Shown: in pieces, positions 39,150-49,009 of the stretch
Layout: the number at the start of each line of letters is the position of its first letter
Numbering within the stretch: the stretch's first letter is position 1
From: Rhodopseudomonas palustris
GTDB lineage: Bacteria; Pseudomonadota; Alphaproteobacteria; Rhizobiales; Xanthobacteraceae
DNA: 64,000 nucleotides
Direction of reading: 5' to 3'
Assembly (NCBI RefSeq): GCF_003591005.1
Contig: NZ_QYYD01000028.1
Location: 1 to 64,000, forward strand
Translations under genes and position numbers: made by a program
Notes under the pieces: generated by a model
Seen by the model: only the letters and a program-made list of their open reading frames with translations
Told to the model about the DNA's origin: nothing
Databases searched by the model: none

Positions 39150-40490
39150 GTATCCGATCGCCATCGCCGCCACGCTCAGCGCCATCGCGGCGGTGGACAG
39201 CCAGCCGAGCCAATACAGCCAGCCGCGGACGATGAACTGCTTCATGATGGCGCGGCGGCGCGCGATCAGCATCAGCAGGACCATCACCGGCACGGCCAGC
39301 ACGCCGTTGATCACCGCGCTCCAATACAGCGCCGAGATCGGGTTGATCGGCGCGAAGTTCAGCGCGATGCCGAGCGTGCCGGCCAGCGCCAGCACGCCGT
39401 AGAACGCGGTCGCCTCCTTGGGTTTTCGCGCCAGCCCAACCGGCCAGCGCCGGCCTTCGCCGACCGCATAGGCGGCCGATCCGGCCAGCACCGGAATAGC
39501 CAGCAGGCCGGTGCCGACGATGCCGAGCGCAAAAATCCATTCAGCCAGCGGGCCGGCGATCGGCCGCAGCGCCTCGGCCGCCTGCGCCGAGGTCTCGATA
39601 TCGGTCTTGCCGGCGGCATGCAGCGTCGCCGCCGCCGTGGTGATGATCGCCAGCGCGATCAGATTGGAAAACGCCATGCCGATCACGGTGTCGGCCCGGA
39701 TCCGCTGGAATTCACTGCGGGCATCGCGCGGCGACTTCACCAGCGGCTTCTTGTCGGGATCGATGCGTTCTTCCTCGGCCTCCTGAGAGGCCTGCCAGAA
39801 GAACAGATAGGGCGAGATCGTGGTGCCCAAGATGGCGACGATCGTGGTGAGATAATCGACGCTCCAACTGATCCGCGGCAGCACCAGGCCGGTCAGCGCC
39901 TGCGGCCAGTCGACCTTGGCGACAGCCAGCGCCGCCACATAGGCGAACAGGCACAGCGTCAGCCATTTCAGCACCGCGACGTAGCGGCGATAATCGAAAA
40001 AGATCTGCGCGATCACCGAAATCGCTCCGAAGCCGACGACGTAGAGCAGCGGGTGCCCGCCGATCAGCAGCTTGGTCGCGTCGCCCATCGCGGCAAGGTC
40101 CGCCGCGATGTTGATGGTGTTGGCGGTGAACAGCAGCAGCACGATCACGCCGAGCAACTTGCCGGAGTAGTGGCGGCAGACATTGCCGGCGATGCCGTGT
40201 CCGGTGACGCGGCCGACCCGGCCGGAGATCTCCTGGATCGCCGTCATCAGCGGGAAGGTCAGCAGCATCGTCCAGCCGATGCCATAGCCGAGCTGCGCGC
40301 CGGCCTGGCTATAGGTGCCGATGCCGGACGGATCGTCATCGGAGGCGCCGGTGATCAGGCCCGGGCCGAGGGTCTTGAGGAAGTTGCGGAAACGGAAGGT
40401 CTCGAGGCGCTGAACCTTGGGGGCGGACGGATCCGGATCGATGAAATCCGCGTGGAGGGGCTTGTCGTCTGGCTCGGTTGTCACGCGCAT
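39141..40490 (-). CDS. Nramp-superfamily divalent metal transporter with altered metal-site motifs
   Basis: 449 aa, about eleven helices, from the ATG at 40490 (a TTG at 40517 is an alternative). It matches the Nramp/MntH fold (TLGPGLITGASDDDPSGIG in helix 1, GYGIGWTMLLTFPLMTAIQEISGRVGRVTGHG, VLAGSAAYAVGE). But the canonical helix-1 DPGN reads DPSG, and the helix-6 MPH reads SPY (GTTISPYLFFWQ), so the metal-coordinating Asn and Met are missing. This is a known divergent clade annotated as divalent metal cation transporter; the substrate may not be Mn/Fe. A long acidic N-terminal tail precedes helix 1. It stands alone between two family B repeats. Confidence 0.88.
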   Translation of the reverse strand: MRVTTEPDDKPLHADFIDPDPSAPKVQRLETFRFRNFLKTLGPGLITGASDDDPSGIGTYSQAGAQLGYGIGWTMLLTFPLMTAIQEISGRVGRVTGHGIAGNVCRHYSGKLLGVIVLLLFTANTINIAADLAAMGDATKLLIGGHPLLYVVGFGAISVIAQIFFDYRRYVAVLKWLTLCLFAYVAALAVAKVDWPQALTGLVLPRISWSVDYLTTIVAILGTTISPYLFFWQASQEAEEERIDPDKKPLVKSPRDARSEFQRIRADTVIGMAFSNLIALAIITTAAATLHAAGKTDIETSAQAAEALRPIAGPLAEWIFALGIVGTGLLAIPVLAGSAAYAVGEGRRWPVGLARKPKEATAFYGVLALAGTLGIALNFAPINPISALYWSAVINGVLAVPVMVLLMLIARRRAIMKQFIVRGWLYWLGWLSTAAMALSVAAMAIGYFL

Positions 40491-40610
40491 CCCCGGCCAT
40501 TGCGGCACCTGCGACAACCTAACTCAGGCAGGTTCGTTCCGGCAATGGAACGCGAGCTGTAGCCAGCGGAGCGGCCCGAGCGTTTCCGGCCGCCCCCCCC
40601 CAAGCAGTAA

Positions 40611-40735
40611 GTCATTCCGGGGCGCTCTACCGGGCCGCCTTGGGCCGGCCCGTCGGCGCGAACCCGGAATCTCAGCCCCAAGCACGACACGTCGAGATTC
40701 CGGGTTCGCTCGCTGCGCGAGCGCCCCGGAATGAC
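40611..40735. repeat. Family B palindromic repeat
   Basis: Arms GTCATTCCGGGGCGC and GCGCCCCGGAATGAC with inner GCGAACCCGGAATCTC / GAGATTCCGGGTTCGC. Lies in the tandem gap between pdeM and the Nramp-like gene. Confidence 0.9.
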
Positions 40736-40786
40736 TCGCGGAGAGGCGGTGCGCAACCGAGAACCGAGTGAAGTTCACGCCCGTCC

Positions 40787-41488
40787 TCAGCAACACCGCG
40801 AGGCGGCTATGGCGTGGAGGCGGTGGTCGCCGAGCACGTGGGCGATGAAGGCCGCGGAGCCGAACAGCCGGGCAAAGGCGGCGTCGCGGATGTTGAGGCC
40901 GCCGGTGTAGGCGCCGAACGCCGGCATCACCACGCGCTCCCCGTCGCCGGCAAAGCAGCGCCGCTCGACGCTGCGGCCGCGGCGGCTGACGCGCGCCTTC
41001 GGATGCAGATGCCCGGCGATCTCGCCGCGCGCGCCGGTCGGCTCGTGCCGGAACGCGATCGCCCCGACTGTCACTTCGGCCGCAACGCTGCCGCCGAGAT
41101 CGCTCGGCAGTTCCGGATCGTGATTGCCGGCGATCCAGATCCAGTCGCGGCGGGCCTGCAGCGCGGTGAGAATATCGCGATTAGCGGGGCTGAGCCGGCC
41201 ATGGGCGTGGCGATCGTGAAAGCTGTCGCCGAGCGCGATCACACAACGCGGATCGAACCGCGCGATCACCGCGCCTAAGCGCCCCAGCGTCGCCACGGTG
41301 TCGTAAGGCGGCAGCAGCACGCCGCGCATCGCGTAGCTCGAGCCTTTTTCCAGATGCAGATCGGACACGACCAGCAGCCGCTCGTCTTCCCAGTACAGCG
41401 CACCGGACAGATCAGCGACGAAACCGGCGCCGGCGATGCTGACGACCGGTGCGGGATCGGGTTCGTAGAAGATGCGGCCAGCCAGCAA
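40787..41488 (-). CDS. pdeM: Ligase-associated DNA damage response endonuclease PdeM
   Basis: 233 aa calcineurin-like metallophosphoesterase: DLHLEKG (D43, H45), GDSFHDRHA, IAGNHDPELP and HEPTGARGEIAGHLHPKARV form the dinuclear metal site. This is the phosphoesterase of the ligase-associated set (TIGR04123). TTG start at 41488 with GGGGAC upstream. It lies 77 bp downstream of the helicase gene on the same strand, with a family D repeat in between; exonuclease and ligase partners are 6.5 kb away on the other strand. Confidence 0.93.
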   Translation of the reverse strand: MLAGRIFYEPDPAPVVSIAGAGFVADLSGALYWEDERLLVVSDLHLEKGSSYAMRGVLLPPYDTVATLGRLGAVIARFDPRCVIALGDSFHDRHAHGRLSPANRDILTALQARRDWIWIAGNHDPELPSDLGGSVAAEVTVGAIAFRHEPTGARGEIAGHLHPKARVSRRGRSVERRCFAGDGERVVMPAFGAYTGGLNIRDAAFARLFGSAAFIAHVLGDHRLHAIAASRCC

Positions 41489-41498
41489 GCGAGTCCCC

Positions 41499-41565
41499 GT
41501 AGGATGGGTTGAGCGCAGCGAAACCCATCAGTTCAGTGCGAGCATGTGATGGGTTTCGCTTGCGC

Positions 41566-41580
<15 letters not shown>
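41499..41580. repeat. Family D palindromic repeat overlapping the helicase stop codon
   Basis: Arms CGTAGGATGGGTTGAGCGCA / GCTCAACCCATCCTACG with inner AAACCCATCA / TGATGGGTTTCGC. Its right end supplies the last four sense codons and the TGA of the Lhr-type helicase gene. Confidence 0.9.
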
Positions 41581-44244
<2,664 letters not shown>

Positions 44245-44310
44245 TCCGCCAAGCTAGGGATTCGAACCGCGCAGGTCGAGGTATGGCGCCGGAAATCTCG
44301 GCCGCCGCTG

Positions 44311-44392
44311 CGTCATTGCGAGGAGCGAAGCGACGAAGCAATCCAGCTCCGTACACTGAACTCTGGATTGCTTCGCTTCGCTCGCAATGACG
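44311..44392. repeat. Family A palindromic repeat
   Basis: Arms CGTCATTGCGAGGAGCGAAG...GAAGCAATCCAG and CTGGATTGCTTCGCTTCGCT...CGCAATGACG. It lies between the helicase and the substrate-binding-protein gene on the same strand. Confidence 0.9.
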
Positions 44393-44471
44393 TACTTTGG
44401 CCGGCTCGGCCCATTTCGCTGCCGTCGTACGGCTTCGTGGCGCGCATCGATCCGAGCGGTCGCCCAAACGA

Positions 44472-44497
44472 ACATGGCCGGACGAGCCCGGCCATGT
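44472..44497 (-). terminator. Terminator-like hairpin after the substrate-binding protein gene
   Basis: 10-bp stem ACATGGCCGG / CCGGCCATGT, six-base loop, followed on the minus strand by TCGTTTG; 41 bp past the stop codon. Confidence 0.7.
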
Positions 44498-44537
44498 CGC
44501 AGCGGATTGATGGGTCGGTTCCGATCGATGGCCGGAC

Positions 44538-45752
44538 TTACTCCGTGACCGGCTTGTCGGAGACGTCCCAGTCCTTGCCGTTGAACTGCATGGTGTAGAG
44601 CGTCTTGATCGAGGTGTAGTCGGTCGGCGTGTAGGAATAGCTGACGCCCGGCAGCATGTGCGGCGTGCTGAAGCCGCCCAGCATCGACGCCTGCTTGAGA
44701 ACGTTTTCGTGCGTGAGTTCGTCGCCGCAGCGGCGCAGGATCTCCGCCATCGCGGCGGCCTGGCCGTAGCCCGAGAACGCAATCGAATTGTCCGCCGTGA
44801 CGTTCGGCAGATACTTCTTGCGCAGCTCTTCGAACGCCATCACGCCCGGATCATTGGCCCATTTGGCCGATCCGATGTCCTTGGTGTAGGCGATCGCCAC
44901 GATGCCCTTGGCGTTTTCGAGCCCCGCGGCCTCGAGAATCGAACGCCCGGTCGAGCCGGCCGACAGCAGCTGCAGCGGCTTCCAGCCGAGCTCGGCGACC
45001 TTGCGGATCGACTGCGACGTCGCCTTGCCGGTGGTGATGTTGTAGAATACGTCGGCGCCGGACTTCGATAGATTGATCATCTGCGAATCGATGGTCGGCT
45101 CGGTCAGGTCATAGCTGGCTTCTGCTACCACCTTGGCCTTGCCGCCGGCCTCTTCGAGCACCTTCTTGAACGGCCCGAGGAAGTCGCGGCCGAAATCATC
45201 GTTCTGGTAAAGAATGGCCACCTTGGCGTCGGGCTTGTTGGCGACGACGTATTTGGCGAGGATGCGGGCTTCCGTCGGGTATAGCGGCAGGCCCGCCATG
45301 GTCCATTTGAAGTTCTTCGGATCGTTCCATTTCGAGGCGCCGGTGTTCAGCAGCAGTTGCGGCACCTTCTTGTTGTTGAGATATTTGTGGACCGCGGTCT
45401 GCGGCGCAGTGCCGAGCGAGCCGTACAGCGCCAGCACCTCCTCCTGCTCGACCAGCCGGCGGGTCGCCTCGACCGCCTTCGGCGCGCTGTAGGAGTCGTC
45501 CAGGGTGATGAACTTCACTTTGCGCCCGTTGATGCCGCCCTTCTCGTTCAGCATCTGGAAATAGGCTTCGCCGACGCGGCCGAGCACACCGTAGAGCGAG
45601 CCGGGACCGGAATGCGGCACGGTCTGCCCGATCTTGATCTCGGTATCGCTGGCGCCGGGATCGTATTTCTTGTCGGCAGCCATCGCCGGGGCGGCAAGCA
45701 GCACCGCGCCCACCATGGTGGACGCGAAGACGGATTTCGAGCGCTGATTCAT
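44538..45752 (-). CDS. ABC transporter substrate-binding protein, branched-chain amino-acid type
   Basis: 404 aa periplasmic binding protein of the LivJ/LivK group (type I fold). Signal peptide (VFASTMVGAVLLAAPAMAAD, cleavage near residue 25), then TEIKIGQTVPHSGPGSLYGVLGRVGEAYFQMLNEKGGINGRKVKFITLDD, YQNDDFGRDFLGPFKKVLEEAGGKA and FYNITTGKATSQSIRKVAELG typical of this family. Such proteins in Rhodopseudomonas bind aromatic acids or amino acids; this ligand cannot be read. No permease or ATPase gene is adjacent, so it is an orphan. GGAGGAA precedes the ATG. Confidence 0.93.
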   Translation of the reverse strand: MNQRSKSVFASTMVGAVLLAAPAMAADKKYDPGASDTEIKIGQTVPHSGPGSLYGVLGRVGEAYFQMLNEKGGINGRKVKFITLDDSYSAPKAVEATRRLVEQEEVLALYGSLGTAPQTAVHKYLNNKKVPQLLLNTGASKWNDPKNFKWTMAGLPLYPTEARILAKYVVANKPDAKVAILYQNDDFGRDFLGPFKKVLEEAGGKAKVVAEASYDLTEPTIDSQMINLSKSGADVFYNITTGKATSQSIRKVAELGWKPLQLLSAGSTGRSILEAAGLENAKGIVAIAYTKDIGSAKWANDPGVMAFEELRKKYLPNVTADNSIAFSGYGQAAAMAEILRRCGDELTHENVLKQASMLGGFSTPHMLPGVSYSYTPTDYTSIKTLYTMQFNGKDWDVSDKPVTE

Positions 45753-46092
45753 GCAGTTTCCTCCTGGGCCGGTTCGCTGGCGCGTCCGGTTCTCGTTCTG
45801 CCGTCGGCGGGTTCGCTCTTACGGCGGCGGCATCCTGTGCGGAACGCCTGCCGATCGCAACCCTGGATGTGCAGGAAACGTCAATGGATTTCCCGCCAAA
45901 TGGGAAGTCGCGAGGTTTGTCCAGCGACCTCTCGCCGCAGCCGGCCCGGCGCCCGGGGAGCCGGGAATTAGCGCCGTTAATCAGTCATTTACGCGTGCAT
46001 CAGCGCGCGAATTCCGACAGGTGTGGCAGTCCGGGTACAGCGGGAAGCGGCGAACAGAGTTAGTTTTCGCCGATCATCAGGAAGGTTACCCC
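45753..46092. promoter_or_regulatory. Divergent promoter region, binding protein / outer-membrane protein
   Basis: 340 bp between the divergent genes. I see no gene and no repeat of the five families. A short inverted repeat TTCCC/GGGAA occurs around 45888-45905. Promoters for both highly expressed envelope genes must be here, but no convincing -35/-10 pair stands out. Confidence 0.5.
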
Positions 46093-47448
46093 ATGAAAAA
46101 GATTCTCGCCGGTGTGGCGCTCGTTGGCACCGCGGTCAGCGCCCAGGCAGCCGATCTCGCCGTCAAAGCTCCCTACATGAAGGCCCCGGTGGCGATGGTC
46201 TATGATTGGACCGGCTTCTACATCGGCGCCAACGTCGGCGTCGGCGTTGGTCGTGACCTTGCGGCGCATGCCTTTCCGGCCGGCGGCACCTTCAACTCCA
46301 CCTACCTGCAGCCGGAAGGCGTGATCGGCGGCGGTCAGATCGGCTATAACTGGCAGAGCAACACCACCTTCCTGGGTCCGTTGCTGATCGGCGTCGAAGC
46401 CGACATCCAGGGCAGCGGCATGTCCGACGGCCGCACCACGCTGAACAGCCTGGTCGGCCCGGTGAACTACAATCAGAAGCTCGACTGGTTCAGCACCGTG
46501 CGCGGCCGTATCGGTCTGGTGCGTGGCCCGGCGGTCGGCTACTTCACCGGCGGTTTCGCGGCCGGCAACGTCAAGACCACGATCACGGAAACCGGCGTGG
46601 GTCAGTTCGGCATCAGCGAAACCCGCACCGGCTGGACCATCGGCTCCGGCGTCGAAGCGGCGCTCGGCGGCAACTGGACCGGCAAGATCGAGTATCTGTA
46701 TCTCGACCTCGGCAAGCGCGACGATGCGTTTTTCGGTACCCAGGCGCTGCGCACCGAATATCGCGAGAGCATCTTCCGCGTCGGCTTGAACTACCGCATC
46801 GGCGGCAACGGCATGTACATCACTCCGCCGCCCGCGAACTGGGCCGGCCTGTACATCGGCGCCAACTTCGGCGGCGCGCTGGGCCGCAACGCCACGACCG
46901 CCTCGCTCGCCGGCTTCAACGAGAATTTCAGCCTGTCGCCCGATGGATATGTCGGCGGCGGTCAGATCGGCTACAACTGGCAGGCTGCGAGCTGGGTGTT
47001 CGGCGTCGAAGCCGACTTCCAGGGCTCGACCCAGAAGGACGACCGCACCGCGGTGCTCGGCTCAAACATCGCCTATAACCAGAAGCTGCCGTGGTTCGGC
47101 ACCGCCCGCGCCCGTCTCGGCTACGCGATCGACACCTCGTTGTTCTACGTCACCGGCGGTTACGCTTACGGCAACGTCAAGACCAACATCGTGACGCCGT
47201 TCACCAACGACACCGTCACCAACAGCCGCAGCGGTTACGCGGTCGGCGCCGGCGTCGAGACCCCGTTCAGCCTGTTCGGCCTGCTCGGCCCGAATTGGAC
47301 GTCGAAGACCGAATATCTGTACGTCGACCTCGGCTCGAAGACCGACTCGTTCGCAGTGATCGGTCAGTCCACCAGCAAGGTGACCGAGCACATGCTCCGC
47401 ACCGGCATCAACTATCACTTCAATCAGCCGATCGTCGCCAAGTACTAA
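46093..47448 (+). CDS. Outer-membrane beta-barrel protein with two tandem barrels (Omp25/Omp31-like)
   Basis: 451 aa from the ATG at 46093 (AGGAAGG upstream), Sec signal ending VSAQAAD. The mature protein has two homologous halves, about 36-240 and 247-451. Each opens with DWTGFYIGANVG / NWAGLYIGANFG, contains GYVGGGQIGYNWQ-like, NQKLDWFSTVRGRIG / NQKLPWFGTARARLG and W-T-x-K-I/T-E-Y-L-Y-V/L-D-L-G blocks and ends FRVGLNYRI / LRTGINYHF. Each half is the size of one eight-stranded OMP_b-brl barrel as in rhizobial RopB/Omp25, so this is a duplicated form. A strong terminator follows. Confidence 0.9.
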   Translation: MKKILAGVALVGTAVSAQAADLAVKAPYMKAPVAMVYDWTGFYIGANVGVGVGRDLAAHAFPAGGTFNSTYLQPEGVIGGGQIGYNWQSNTTFLGPLLIGVEADIQGSGMSDGRTTLNSLVGPVNYNQKLDWFSTVRGRIGLVRGPAVGYFTGGFAAGNVKTTITETGVGQFGISETRTGWTIGSGVEAALGGNWTGKIEYLYLDLGKRDDAFFGTQALRTEYRESIFRVGLNYRIGGNGMYITPPPANWAGLYIGANFGGALGRNATTASLAGFNENFSLSPDGYVGGGQIGYNWQAASWVFGVEADFQGSTQKDDRTAVLGSNIAYNQKLPWFGTARARLGYAIDTSLFYVTGGYAYGNVKTNIVTPFTNDTVTNSRSGYAVGAGVETPFSLFGLLGPNWTSKTEYLYVDLGSKTDSFAVIGQSTSKVTEHMLRTGINYHFNQPIVAKY

Positions 47449-47479
47449 GCTTCGCTTCGGATCAGCACCCGAGACAGCA

Positions 47480-47506
47480 AACCCCGGCCGCAAGGCCGGG
47501 GTTTTT
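47480..47506 (+). terminator. Rho-independent terminator after the outer-membrane protein
   Basis: Perfect 10-bp stem AACCCCGGCC / GGCCGGGGTT, GCAA tetraloop, then a run of T, 32 bp after the stop codon. Confidence 0.92.
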
Positions 47507-47540
47507 GCTTTTGGTGCCGTCGCGTGCAGCACGCACGGCG

Positions 47541-47676
47541 CCCCTCTCCCGCTCGCGGGAGAGGTCGGATTGCGCAGCGATCCCGGGGGAGGGCACTCCC
47601 CTCCCGAGTCGCGGAGTCAGTGCTTGGGGCGCCCTCACCCCAACCCTCTCCCGCAAGCGGGAGAGGGAGCGCGCTG
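47541..47676. repeat. Family C repeat, first of two
   Basis: CCTCTCCCGCTCGCGGGAGA palindrome, GATTGCGCAGCGATCC, CCCTCACCCCAACC, CTCTCCCGCAAGCGGGAGAG palindrome and GCGCGC end. Gene-free. Confidence 0.9.
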
Positions 47677-47719
47677 GGGCTCGCGGCCGACGATTTTTGC
47701 TGAACACAGGAGACGCGCC

Positions 47720-47868
47720 GAGCACGGCGCACCTCCCCCGCTTGCGGGGGAGGTCGGATCGCGCAGCGATCCGGGTGAGGGCTCTCCGCTCCGCGAGTCG
47801 CTGAGTCCGTGCTCGGGGCGCCCTCACCCCAACCCTCTCCCGCAAGCGGGAGAGGGAGCGCGCTGCGG
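47720..47868. repeat. Family C repeat, second of two
   Basis: Same order of elements as the copy before it, with the CTCCCCCGCTTGCGGGGGAG variant arm also seen in the array at 24941-25485. It ends about 95 bp before the exonuclease gene. Confidence 0.9.
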
Positions 47869-47962
47869 TGCGGGGCGGGCGATGCCGAATCGCTTCAGGG
47901 GCGCGGCGGAACCAGTGCGGGTGCGGCTCGTTTGTCGCTCAGGCCCGCCTATATAGTGAAGC

Positions 47963-49009
47963 ATGCGTCCCCACGACATTCTGATGCCGATCGCCTCTGG
48001 TCTGTGCTGCAAGCCGGGGGGCTTCCATATCGATCCGGTGCGCCCGGTGGAGCGCGCCGTGATTACTCATGGCCATTCCGACCACGCCCGACCCGGCCAT
48101 GGCGCCGTGCTCGCCACGCAGCAAACCCTCGACATGATGCGGCTGCGCTACGGCGAGAATTTCGCCGGCAATACGCAGGCGATCCGTTATGGCGAGACTC
48201 TCCGGCTCGGCGACACCACCATCACGTTCCACCCCGCCGGCCACGTACTCGGCTCCGCCCAGGTCGCGGTCGAATGCGGCGGCATCCGCATCGTCGCCTC
48301 CGGCGACTACAAGGACGCGCCCGACCCGACCTGTACGCCGTTCGAGATCGTGCCGTGTGACGTGTTCATCACTGAGGCGACCTTCGGCATTCCGGTGTTT
48401 CGCCATCCCGACGCCGCGGGCGAAGTGCGAAAGCTGCTCGACTCCGTCGCGCTGTTTCCGGAGCGGGCGCATCTGGTCGGCGCCTACTCGCTCGGCAAGG
48501 CGCAGCGGGTGATGGCACTGATCCGCGAGGCCGGCTACGACGCGCCGATCTATCTGCACGGCGCGATGGAGAAGATCACGCATTACTATGCGGAGAACGG
48601 CGTGCCGCTCGGCGAGCTGCGCCCGGTGAAGGGCGTCAAGAAAGCGGAGCTCGCCGGCACCATCACGCTGGCGCCGCCGTCGGCGACCTCCGATCTGTGG
48701 ACGCGGCGCTTCCCCGATCCGCTCACCGCGTTCGCGTCGGGCTGGATGCGGGTGCGCGCCCGCGCCCGGCAGCGCGGCGTCGAGCTGCCGCTGGTGATCT
48801 CCGACCATGCCGACTGGGACGGCCTCACCGCGACGATCGCGGCGACCGGCGCCGGCGAAGTCTGGGTGACGCACGGCCAGGAGGACGCGCTGGTGCATTG
48901 GTGCCAGAGCAAGGGCTTGGCGGCGCGGCCGCTCGACCTGGTCGGCTATGGCGACGAGGACGAAGACGTCGGCATGCCGGCGGCCGAGAGCGAGGCCACG
49001 GAGGCATGA
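47963..49009 (+). CDS. Ligase-associated DNA exonuclease (MBL fold)
   Basis: 348 aa metallo-beta-lactamase/beta-CASP-like nuclease of the TIGR04122 type. The metal motif HGHSDHAR (H36, H38, D40, H41), GHVLGSAQV, ASGDYKD and SDHADWDGL are present. The predicted role is end processing in the repair pathway with the helicase, PdeM and ligase. Its TGA overlaps the ligase ATG (ATGA at 49006-49009), so the two are made together. The C-terminus is acidic (YGDEDEDVGMPAAESEATEA). Confidence 0.94.
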   Translation: MRPHDILMPIASGLCCKPGGFHIDPVRPVERAVITHGHSDHARPGHGAVLATQQTLDMMRLRYGENFAGNTQAIRYGETLRLGDTTITFHPAGHVLGSAQVAVECGGIRIVASGDYKDAPDPTCTPFEIVPCDVFITEATFGIPVFRHPDAAGEVRKLLDSVALFPERAHLVGAYSLGKAQRVMALIREAGYDAPIYLHGAMEKITHYYAENGVPLGELRPVKGVKKAELAGTITLAPPSATSDLWTRRFPDPLTAFASGWMRVRARARQRGVELPLVISDHADWDGLTATIAATGAGEVWVTHGQEDALVHWCQSKGLAARPLDLVGYGDEDEDVGMPAAESEATEA

